Assembly (NCBI GenBank): GCA_964528095.1
Contig: CAZGSG010000135.1
Coordinates: 1-14,867, forward strand
Reading direction: 5' to 3'
DNA: 14,867 nucleotides
DNA from: CAZGSG01 sp964528095
GTDB taxonomy: Bacteria > Bacteroidota > Bacteroidia > Chitinophagales > Chitinophagaceae
The position numbers and the translations under genes are program-made. The notes beneath the pieces were generated by a model that was not told where the DNA came from, did not search any database, and saw only the letters and a list, made by a program, of their open reading frames with translations. Shown here piece by piece: positions 1 through 6,500 of this stretch. Every line of letters starts with the position of its first letter. Position 1 is the stretch's first letter.

Positions 1-1256
1 ACATCGTTGCTACAGTTGGCGGTAAAGCAATCGGCGACGAAATCAAAGTTAAACTTGCTAAAGTAGTACCTCCTGTAACTGCTACTGTTGAAGTTAAAGA
101 CGTTAAAATCGGTGTACAAGATCAAGCTACTGGCAAGATCACTATCACTGAAGCTGCTGAAGAAATCATTGACGAAGATGTTGTTGTAACAATTGATACA
201 GAAGACGAGTTGAATGATGTATATGCTCCGGCAGCTTCTACGGCCAGGGTTATTGATAACTCGGCAACGGATAAGGAATTAATGCCGGCATCACGGGAAT
301 TAAGATTAATTGATGCGATCAAGGAAGGGCTTTATCAGTCGCTGCAACAACACCCGAACCTGGTCATCATGGGCCAGGACATTGCAGAATATGGGGGCGC
401 ATTTAAAATCACGGAAGGGTTTGTCAATGAATTTGGAAAAGATCGAATCCGCAATACGCCTATCTGCGAGAGTGCTATTGTTGGCGCAGCGTTGGGTCTG
501 AGCCTTGAAGGCTATAAGGGGTTGATGGAAATGCAGTTCGCCGATTTTGTAACCGTAGGATTCAACCAGGTAGTCAACAATTTGGCAAAATTGCATTATC
601 GCTGGGGGCAGCATGCAGACGTGGTGATCCGGATGCCAACAGGTGGTGGCGTAGGCGCGGGCCCATTTCATAGTCAAAGTAATGAAGCATGGTTTGTACA
701 TACGCCGGGACTAAAGGTTGTCTATCCGTCTACACCGATGGATGCAAAGGGATTACTGATCGCAGCGATAAATGACCCGAATCCGGTATTATTTTTTGAA
801 CATAAAGCGCTATACCGGAGTATAAGTGGTCCGGTAGCGGAGGAATATTATGAAATTGAAATAGGCAAAGCAAAACATGTACGGAAGGGCGACGAGGTAA
901 GCATCATTACCTATGGTGCAGGTGTACATTGGGCGGATGATTATGCGGCAGAGCACCCCGAGATATCAGTTGATATACTTGACCTGCGCACTTTATTGCC
1001 ATTGGACTACCTGGCAATACGCGAAGCGGTAAAAAGGACAGGCCGTGTTTTATTATTGCATGAAGATTCCCTGACAGGCGGTATTGGCGGAGAAATAGCG
1101 GCGTGGATTGCTGAGAATTGTTTCGATCTGCTGGATGCGCCGGTTATGCGTTGCGCAAGCTTGGATACGCCGATCCCATTTAATATAGAGCTCGAGCAGA
1201 ATTTTATGGCAAAAGGCAGGTTGGATGAATGTATACAAAAGCTGGTGGGGTATTAG
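1..1256 (+). CDS. 2-oxo acid dehydrogenase E1, beta-subunit half (probable fused alpha/beta E1), 5' truncated
   Basis: Thiamine-diphosphate E1 component, which decarboxylates a 2-oxo acid and passes the acyl group to the lipoyl E2 in the cytoplasm. The beta region begins near 285 and runs to the TAG at 1254-1256. Visible marks are GQDIAEYGG, then NTPICESAIVGAALG, whose Glu (codon 468-470) matches the conserved ThDP-activating glutamate. These are followed by HSQSNEAWFVHTPGLKVVYP, a FFEHKALYR block, and the C-terminal transketolase-type domain with DLRTLLP and HEDSLTGGIGGEIAAW. The C-terminal half resembles branched-chain E1 beta more than classical pyruvate E1 beta. The frame has no stop back to base 3, so the TTG at 210 is not a credible start. 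The run ELNDVYAP looks like the alpha/beta linker of Bacteroidota fused E1 proteins (from memory). An in-frame ATG at 282 would give a stand-alone beta subunit instead. The first 69 codons are unusual; see findings. Substrate (pyruvate or branched-chain) is unresolved. Confidence 0.9.
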   Translation, partial: IVATVGGKAIGDEIKVKLAKVVPPVTATVEVKDVKIGVQDQATGKITITEAAEEIIDEDVVVTIDTEDELNDVYAPAASTARVIDNSATDKELMPASRELRLIDAIKEGLYQSLQQHPNLVIMGQDIAEYGGAFKITEGFVNEFGKDRIRNTPICESAIVGAALGLSLEGYKGLMEMQFADFVTVGFNQVVNNLAKLHYRWGQHADVVIRMPTGGGVGAGPFHSQSNEAWFVHTPGLKVVYPSTPMDAKGLLIAAINDPNPVLFFEHKALYRSISGPVAEEYYEIEIGKAKHVRKGDEVSIITYGAGVHWADDYAAEHPEISVDILDLRTLLPLDYLAIREAVKRTGRVLLLHEDSLTGGIGGEIAAWIAENCFDLLDAPVMRCASLDTPIPFNIELEQNFMAKGRLDECIQKLVGY

Positions 1257-1260
1257 CCTG

Positions 1261-1496
1261 AACCTTATAGGTTGCGCTTAAGTAAGAGGAAAATTGATTT
1301 GTTGTCAGCGGAACCTATAAGGTTCGCCTGACAACAAAGGCAAAAACAGCCAGTCAATAGTTAACTATTAGGCATTTCTTAATGTGGCTCTAAACGGAAC
1401 CTATAAGGTTCACCTGACGAAAAACTAAAACTTTTTAGCCAAAAGTCAAATATTGGCTGTTTTTTAATGAGGCTTTAAACGGAACCTTATAGGTTC
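1261..1496. repeat. Intergenic palindrome array: four AACCTATAAGGTT-type units, two inside an ~85-bp tandem repeat
   Basis: A 13-bp element occurs four times: AACCTTATAGGTT at 1261-1273 and 1483-1495, and its exact reverse complement AACCTATAAGGTT at 1312-1324 and 1398-1410. Each has inverted arms around a TATAA/TTATA centre; the last has a 6-bp stem, GGAACC/GGTTCC. The stretch from about 1325 to 1410 is repeated at about 1411 to 1495. The segments 1375-1402 and 1460-1487 match at 25 of 28 positions, offset by 85. The array fills nearly all of the spacer between the E1 stop and the convergent DinB-like gene. It could be a REP/MITE-like element or a transcription terminator array. No transposase is nearby. 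Confidence 0.75.
1298..1338. terminator. Long inverted repeat after E1; possible terminator or repeat-element core
   Basis: TTTGTTGTCAG at 1298-1308 pairs perfectly with CTGACAACAAA at 1328-1338. After a 2-by-2 mismatch, GAACC at 1311-1315 pairs with GGTTC at 1321-1325 around a TATAA loop. This gives 16 paired positions. It lies 42 bases downstream of the E1 stop and contains the second palindrome copy. There is no strong T-tract directly after it, so a role in transcription termination is plausible but not shown. Confidence 0.4.
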
Positions 1497-1510
1497 CGCT
1501 AACCCAATCA

Positions 1511-2020
1511 TCACAATGTTGAATGCTCTAACGGCCGTTCCTTATTGAAGGGCATACTTTTCACCATTTTTACAATCAACCCGATCTGTCCCAAATGATA
1601 CATATCATGATGAATAAGCCCCCGGATATAATAGTCATATGTTTCATGCGTTCCCTTTGCAGACTGTGATAAAAATGAATCATCCTTGGTGTCAAGCAAA
1701 TGAACAAGGTCCTGCTGGCTGCTGTATAACTCTTTCTTTAATTGCTCCCATCCCTTTTCCTTCAACAACTCATTGGCTGGCCAGTTTTCGGGATCTTTCA
1801 TTGTTAATGTTCTTTTACCCCCATTTAAAATGGAAAGAACAGATTTACGCCAGGCGGTCAAATGCGCCACTACCTGCGCCACGCTATTATATCCAGGCAG
1901 CGGACTGATAAAAGCCGTCTTTTCATTTATCTCCTTTAGCTTTTTATCGAAATTTTCGTCGATCCATAGTTTCCCATCCTCCATCATTTTTAGTTCTTTT
2001 ATGTAGGCAAGAAGTAACAT
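1511..2020 (-). CDS. DinB/YfiT-superfamily protein
   Basis: A 169-residue cytoplasmic four-helix-bundle protein of the DinB/YfiT superfamily. These proteins typically bind a metal through three histidines; many act as thiol-dependent transferases, but the substrate is usually unknown. Candidate ligands are His53 in VAHLTAWRK and His138 and His142 in HHDMYHLGQIG, the usual H...HxxxH layout. The start at 2020 is preferred because the N-terminal pattern YIKELxxxxDGKLWxDENF resembles related Bacteroidota proteins. Met12 or Met13 are alternatives. No clear ribosome binding site is visible, which is normal for the phylum. It converges on E1 across the palindrome array and diverges from the GDSL lipoprotein gene. 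Function beyond the fold is not predictable. Confidence 0.8.
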   Translation of the reverse strand: MLLLAYIKELKMMEDGKLWIDENFDKKLKEINEKTAFISPLPGYNSVAQVVAHLTAWRKSVLSILNGGKRTLTMKDPENWPANELLKEKGWEQLKKELYSSQQDLVHLLDTKDDSFLSQSAKGTHETYDYYIRGLIHHDMYHLGQIGLIVKMVKSMPFNKERPLEHSTL

Positions 2021-2063
2021 GTGCGTGTTTTTTGATTATGTACTGAAGCTACAAATGATATGC

Positions 2064-2111
2064 CTGTATAAAAGACCCGATTTATCGTTTTTATACAGCA
2101 ATTTTCTGCTG
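2064..2111. promoter_or_regulatory. Inverted repeats in the divergent spacer; possible operator
   Basis: CTGTATAAAA at 2064-2073 and TTTTATACAG at 2089-2098 form a perfect 10-bp inverted repeat with a 15-base centre. CAGCA/TGCTG (2096-2100 and 2107-2111) partly overlaps it. A further CCTGTT/AACAGG pair lies at 2157-2162 and 2168-2173. They sit between the divergent DinB-like and GDSL genes, so a shared regulatory site is possible. No matching regulator gene is visible, and no exact TAnnTTTG promoter was found in the spacer (2021-2229). Confidence 0.3.
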
Positions 2112-2229
2112 TGACATAGTTCAACCGCTGGACCCGGGGGAATTCATTGCCCAGGACCTGTTCTTTTAACAGGAAAACCCGCAGAACTGCAAAAACCTTT
2201 ACTCGGTTTTACACGTATCTTAATAATAC

Positions 2230-2949
2230 ATGAGGAGCGCTTTTTCCATATTGGGCATCACGACCCTTTTTCTTATTCTGCTATCCTGCAGTAAGAATAA
2301 AGGGTATACACAACCGCCACTATCTAACCCCGGTACAAATGTTCCCGGGCAGAAACGATACCTGGCGCTGGGTGACTCCTACACAATTGGCCAGAATGTG
2401 CAGCCTGCCGAACGGTTTCCCATACAGACAAAAACCTGGTTGAATGCCAATGCCGTACCAATGAATGAACCACAGATCATTGCTACAACAGGCTGGTCGA
2501 CCATCAACCTGCTGAACGCTATCGCGCGGGAAAACCCCATAGGCCCTTTTGACGCTGTGAGCCTGCTGATCGGGGTCAATGATCAGTACCAGGGTCTTGA
2601 TACTGTGGGCTATCGCTCCAGGTTTACACTATTATTGCAAAAATCTATCGCGCTGGCAAATAATCTCCCTTCACATGTATTTGTAGTCTCTATTCCCGAC
2701 TATAGTGTGACTCCCTATGCCCGGAATTCGGATACTGCCAGGATAAGAAAAGAGATCGATGCATTCAATGAGATCAACAAGCAGATTTCCGTCGCTTTAA
2801 ATACACAATATCTCGATATCACACCCTCTACACGCGAAGCAAAAGATAATCCGGCGTTGCTTGCCTCCGATGGACTACATCCTTCAGGACTTGAGTATAA
2901 AAAATGGTCTGATCGTCTTGGACCTATGATGAAAACGGTTTTGCAGTAA
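2230..2949 (+). CDS. SGNH/GDSL-family hydrolase, predicted lipoprotein
   Basis: A 239-residue envelope esterase/lipase-type hydrolase. The N-terminus is a lipoprotein signal with lipobox LLSC, giving lipidated Cys20. All four diagnostic SGNH blocks are present: GDSYT with nucleophile Ser50, the oxyanion Gly88 in TGWST, Asn117 in GVND, and DGLH with Asp214 and His217. Length is normal for a single-domain SGNH hydrolase. Likely substrates are acyl or acetyl esters on lipids, glycans or peptidoglycan, but the sequence does not decide between them. ATG at 2230 places the signal peptide correctly. The gene is divergent from the DinB-like gene and lies 65 bases upstream of lemA, so co-transcription with lemA is possible but not supported by overlap. 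Confidence 0.9.
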   Translation: MRSAFSILGITTLFLILLSCSKNKGYTQPPLSNPGTNVPGQKRYLALGDSYTIGQNVQPAERFPIQTKTWLNANAVPMNEPQIIATTGWSTINLLNAIARENPIGPFDAVSLLIGVNDQYQGLDTVGYRSRFTLLLQKSIALANNLPSHVFVVSIPDYSVTPYARNSDTARIRKEIDAFNEINKQISVALNTQYLDITPSTREAKDNPALLASDGLHPSGLEYKKWSDRLGPMMKTVLQ

Positions 2950-3014
2950 GGGCAGGTAGAATGCTTTTTATTTCGAAAAGAAAATTTATATTCATAGCAT
3001 AAACCTCCCGCCTG

Positions 3015-3578
3015 ATGTCCTCTACCATTACCATTGTCATTATTCTCATAGCTATTATACTCCTCATCATTGGACTCATTACCGTATTTAACCAGCTGGC
3101 CAAACAACGTATCCTCACCCAGGAGGGATTTAGTGGGATAGGGGCCAACCTGCAGCAACGGAACGATCTTGTTCCCAATCTTGTGGAGACGGTAAAAGGA
3201 TACGCGGGACATGAGAACCAGACATTTACTGAAGTAACAAAATGGCGCAATCAAAGCGTCGCCGCTACAACTGTTGAGGAACAGAATCAGGCATCAAGCG
3301 GGCTCAAACAATCCCTGGTGAACTTACTGACGATTACAGAAAATTATCCCGAATTGAAAGCCGATGGACATTTTCGTGAATTGATGACACAGCTGGCCGC
3401 TATTGAAGATAAAATAAATGATTCAAGAAGATATTACAACGGAACAGTGCGTGAATACAATCAGTCAGTAGCTGTATTTCCGAAAAACATGATCGCATCG
3501 GTTTTTGGATATAAGCCTGCCGTCTTCTTTGCTGAAGATATAGAAGCGAGAGTGGCTCCTAAAGTAAAGTTTCAATAA
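3015..3578 (+). CDS. lemA: LemA family protein
   Basis: A 187-residue protein with one N-terminal membrane helix (about residues 4-25) followed by a long helical soluble domain. The family signature is clear: FSGIGANLQQRNDLVPNLVETVKGYAGHE, then EVTKWRN, SGLKQSLVNLLTITENYPELKA and RRYYNGTVREYNQ, ending with the conserved F(G)YKPAVFF block. LemA proteins are membrane-anchored with a helical bundle; their molecular function is poorly defined. The gene is 58 bases upstream of a DUF2207 gene on the same strand, a recurrent pairing in bacteria, which supports joint function and co-transcription. The N-terminus lacks a cleavage site, so the helix should remain as an anchor. Confidence 0.95.
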   Translation: MSSTITIVIILIAIILLIIGLITVFNQLAKQRILTQEGFSGIGANLQQRNDLVPNLVETVKGYAGHENQTFTEVTKWRNQSVAATTVEEQNQASSGLKQSLVNLLTITENYPELKADGHFRELMTQLAAIEDKINDSRRYYNGTVREYNQSVAVFPKNMIASVFGYKPAVFFAEDIEARVAPKVKFQ

Positions 3579-3636
3579 ACAGCTATTCATTCAACATATT
3601 CCATGTCGTTGATCAACCGCTAAATGAAACAGGTTT

Positions 3637-5859
3637 ATGAACAGGATCCGGCTAAGCATGATGCGAAAAATAGTAATAGTATTAGTAATACTTGTGCAGG
3701 GTTTATTCGCCGCAGCACAAAAGCCAATTACTTATTACTATACCAAACCCAGCGAACGATATTTTTCAGATAGCGAAATAGATTCACTGCTATACTCAAC
3801 CACCTCCGATATTTTTAAAGAAAATAAGATACCAGTTTCCCTGTTCGAAAAAAAATTTCCTGAATTAAAAAACCTGCTTATAGCGGTAAGTAAAAAGGAT
3901 ATTGTTCAGTCCTTTATATGGGTAGAAAATACGGGAGATCAATCGATCAATGCAGCAAAAGGGACCCCAAAGTTTGAAGCAAACAAAAAACTATATAAAG
4001 AATATTTTGTAAAAAATATTAACCGGGCTTTTTACAATAACAAGCAGCTGAAGATGTACCTGTCATTTGATAAGAGTGACCGGATTACTTATTTCAACAG
4101 CACAGTATGGATAGGTACAGATGGAAAATTATTGGTTCAGGAAAGAATAAGTATTTATAATGGTAATGGTAGCCCAAATCCGTTGTATGGCAATGATGCA
4201 TCGCTTGAAGAAGCCGGCGGTATGAATGATGAAATAAAAAGAGGCATTGTGCGTGCTTTCCCTCTTTATTATATCAATAAGAATAAGCTTTTTCAAAACA
4301 CAACTTTTAGCGTAAAAGAAGTATTAAAAAATGGGAAGCCGGAAAACTATCATACAGAAAAGCATGAGAACGGGATCCTGCTTTACACAGGCAGCAGTAG
4401 TGTTTATCTTGAAAACGGGTATTATACTTACTCTATCACCTATGAAACGGATCATCAGCTAAAAACGCTCAAGGACTTTGACGAATTGTATTGGAACGTT
4501 ACAGGCAATGGCTGGTCTTTCCGGATAGATTCGGCAGCATGTACTGTTATTTTTCCAAAAGGCGCGAATATTATTTCCAGTAAATGTTATACGGGTGAGC
4601 AAGGTGCCAGCAATGAAGATTGTTCGTTTAAAAACATCTCCCGGGGCGATAGTACGATCCTGTTTTTTAAAACATCGGGACCTTTATTGCCAAAACGGGG
4701 CATAACCATTGCCAGCTCCTGGCAAAAAGGGCTGGTGGCTTCGCCATCATTTTTTACAAAACTGGGAAATACGATCTGGGATAATAAAGGCGTCTTCTTC
4801 ATGCCAATAGCTGCTATATTCAGTCTTCTATTTTGTTTTATATACTGGTTCAGGTATGGTCGTGATCCCGAAAAAGGAACAATCTACCCACAGTATGAAC
4901 CTCCTGCAGGATATTCACCCGCAGCACTGGGATATATATACCATCAGAAATTCGAAAGGAAACTAACGGCCGCCACTATTGTCGATGCTGCTGTTAGAAA
5001 TAAAATCGGGATAGAGGTAAACAGGAAAGGACTATTGATCAAACATAATGCATACACGATAAAAAGCAGTGATAAAAAGTCGATAGCCCCCTTTACTAAT
5101 TACAACGATTATGATAATGATATAAAGGACCTGATCGGTACTACTATAGAAAGAGGGAAATATAATAAGGACCTGGGACGCCTCAACACATTGCTTCAAA
5201 ATGATTGTGAGAAAAATTATAAGAACAAGGATGGTAAAAAACAAAAGAAACAGGGTGGCTTGTTTACATTGAATACATCTTACACAACCATTCCTATCCT
5301 GGTTTGTGTTATAGCGGCAGTATGGGGTTTTTTTGGAGGCATTGTCATTGCCCTGAAACAGGGCAATCCCTTACAGCTGGCTTATTTTGCAGGAGGCCTT
5401 GCGCTCTGTATCATCGTATTAAAAATATTTTCCAGGATACTAAGCGCATACAACCAGCAGGGGCGACAACTAATGGACAAGATAGAAGGTTTCCGGATGT
5501 TTCTTTCCACGGCTGATGAAAAAAGATTTGATCTGATGAATCCACCGGAAAGAACGCTGGCCCTTTATGAAAAATATTTACCCTTTGCCATAGCCCTGGG
5601 CTGTGAAATAACATGGGGTGAGCAGTTCGAAAAAATCATCGAAACGGCTTATCTCGATGGCACGGCAACAGCGGTATCTTCTTTTTCACAAAGTTTTACC
5701 AAAGACAGCCAGAGCTTCAGCTCTTCTTTTGCTTCATCCTTTTCCGGCGCTATCTCATCGGCAAGTACACCTCCATCCAGTTCTTCAGGTGGTGGTTCTT
5801 CTTCGGGAGGTGGTAGCAGCGGCGGCGGCGGTGGTGGTGGCGGTGGCGGTGGCTGGTGA
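3637..5859 (+). CDS. DUF2207-type membrane protein with Ser/Gly-rich C-terminal tail
   Basis: A 740-residue membrane protein paired with LemA. An N-terminal signal peptide ends near AAAQ (about residue 28). An N-terminal region of about 120 residues with no recognised match follows. From about residue 149 (RITYFNSTVWIG) comes a beta-rich extracytoplasmic DUF2207-like domain. Membrane helix 1 is about 389-405, followed directly by the family landmark YGRDPEKG and YEPPAGYSPAALGY. Helices 2 and 3 are about 552-573 and 581-596. A soluble segment with FRMFLSTADEKR and the ALGCEITWGEQFEK region follows. The tail from about 681 is Ser-rich and ends in eleven glycines and a terminal Trp, a style typical of this family. 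Start codons at 3658 or 3661 would give a more compact signal peptide. The biochemical role is unknown. Confidence 0.85.
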   Translation: MNRIRLSMMRKIVIVLVILVQGLFAAAQKPITYYYTKPSERYFSDSEIDSLLYSTTSDIFKENKIPVSLFEKKFPELKNLLIAVSKKDIVQSFIWVENTGDQSINAAKGTPKFEANKKLYKEYFVKNINRAFYNNKQLKMYLSFDKSDRITYFNSTVWIGTDGKLLVQERISIYNGNGSPNPLYGNDASLEEAGGMNDEIKRGIVRAFPLYYINKNKLFQNTTFSVKEVLKNGKPENYHTEKHENGILLYTGSSSVYLENGYYTYSITYETDHQLKTLKDFDELYWNVTGNGWSFRIDSAACTVIFPKGANIISSKCYTGEQGASNEDCSFKNISRGDSTILFFKTSGPLLPKRGITIASSWQKGLVASPSFFTKLGNTIWDNKGVFFMPIAAIFSLLFCFIYWFRYGRDPEKGTIYPQYEPPAGYSPAALGYIYHQKFERKLTAATIVDAAVRNKIGIEVNRKGLLIKHNAYTIKSSDKKSIAPFTNYNDYDNDIKDLIGTTIERGKYNKDLGRLNTLLQNDCEKNYKNKDGKKQKKQGGLFTLNTSYTTIPILVCVIAAVWGFFGGIVIALKQGNPLQLAYFAGGLALCIIVLKIFSRILSAYNQQGRQLMDKIEGFRMFLSTADEKRFDLMNPPERTLALYEKYLPFAIALGCEITWGEQFEKIIETAYLDGTATAVSSFSQSFTKDSQSFSSSFASSFSGAISSASTPPSSSSGGGSSSGGGSSGGGGGGGGGGGW

Positions 5860-5912
5860 GTAAATGCTTGTGTAATGCTGCAATAAAATGCATCTATGAG
5901 AAAATGAATGGT

Positions 5913-6437
5913 ATGAAGTATAGAAAATCAGTTGCATTCGCAATAGCTGTTATGTTTTCAACAGCGGCGTATACCCAGCAAACACATAAAGATTCTGTAA
6001 GGTTATTGGAAAATGTTATTCTGAGATCAAATACGATCACAGCATCCGCGATTGGGTTTGCAGGAGCGCCGGCAGCCGCCTGGTATAGTTTTGCTTACCT
6101 GGTTAAAATTGCTACCAAAGATGAGTTGCTTGCGATGTCGTATAGTAAAAATCCGGCCCTGCGATTGTATGCATATACAGCATTACAATATAAAAATTAT
6201 GATGACATTTCCATACTGCATAAGCGCCTGGCATCAGATACCGCGGCCGTGCATATCTTTTCGGGATGCCTGATCAGCATCACTACTGTTAAGGACGCTG
6301 TTGAGTCAGGTACCGATCAATGGTATTCCAAAGAACAGTTAGACCGGTTTATGGCATCCTTGCAGAAGGATAAAAAATACAGGAAGGAATTGTTTAGTGC
6401 TATAGTTAATAATAAATCAATCCCCCGTTATAGCTAG
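5913..6437 (+). CDS. Small exported protein of unknown function, possible HEAT-like helical repeats
   Basis: I do not recognise a named family with certainty. The ATG at 5913 gives a good Sec signal peptide (MKYRKSVAFAIAVMF, cleavage near AYTQQ) and a mature protein of about 150 residues. The pattern of amphipathic helices, with ATKDELLAMSYSKNPALRLYAYTALQ followed by ISILHKRLASDTAAVHIFSGC, resembles short HEAT-type repeats in other Bacteroidota hypotheticals. The frame extends upstream to a GTG at 5856 that overlaps the DUF2207 stop (GTGA). That longer start would bury the signal peptide, so it is less likely; ATG 5904 is also possible. The 53-base gap to DUF2207 suggests a third member of the lemA unit. 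Confidence 0.7.
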   Translation: MKYRKSVAFAIAVMFSTAAYTQQTHKDSVRLLENVILRSNTITASAIGFAGAPAAAWYSFAYLVKIATKDELLAMSYSKNPALRLYAYTALQYKNYDDISILHKRLASDTAAVHIFSGCLISITTVKDAVESGTDQWYSKEQLDRFMASLQKDKKYRKELFSAIVNNKSIPRYS

Positions 6438-6452
6438 GAGTAAAAGAATGAA

Positions 6453-6490
6453 AGAGATAGACTTTAAATGGGGATCTCTATATCATATTT
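6453..6490. terminator. Weak hairpin between convergent genes
   Basis: AGAGAT at 6453-6458 pairs with ATCTCT at 6474-6479 across a 15-base loop, followed by an AT-rich stretch containing TTTTT (about 6488-6492). It sits in the 63-base gap between two convergent genes, where a terminator is expected, but the stem is short. Confidence 0.25.
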
Positions 6491-6500
6491 TTACAATACT

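Noticed and set aside
210..1256. E1 beta as a complete gene starting at TTG 210
   Set aside because: The frame is open upstream to base 3 with no stop, and the ELNDVYAP stretch spanning 210 looks like an internal linker. The gene is treated as truncated.
1261..1496. CRISPR array
   Set aside because: Spacing is irregular, copies are in both orientations, the long unit occurs only twice, and there are no unique spacers of uniform length or cas genes.
2052..2060. TATCATTTG on the minus strand as a promoter for the DinB-like gene
   Set aside because: It has three bases between TA and TTTG instead of two, and no properly placed -33 TTG was found.
2715..3254. 179-residue minus-strand reading frame
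   Set aside because: It overlaps the GDSL hydrolase and LemA genes antisense. Its translation shows no domain, and the plus-strand proteins are clear family members.
5618..5863. Plus-strand reading frame across the polyglycine tract
   Set aside because: It is the frame-shifted shadow of the Ser/Gly tail, giving Val/Ala/His-rich nonsense.
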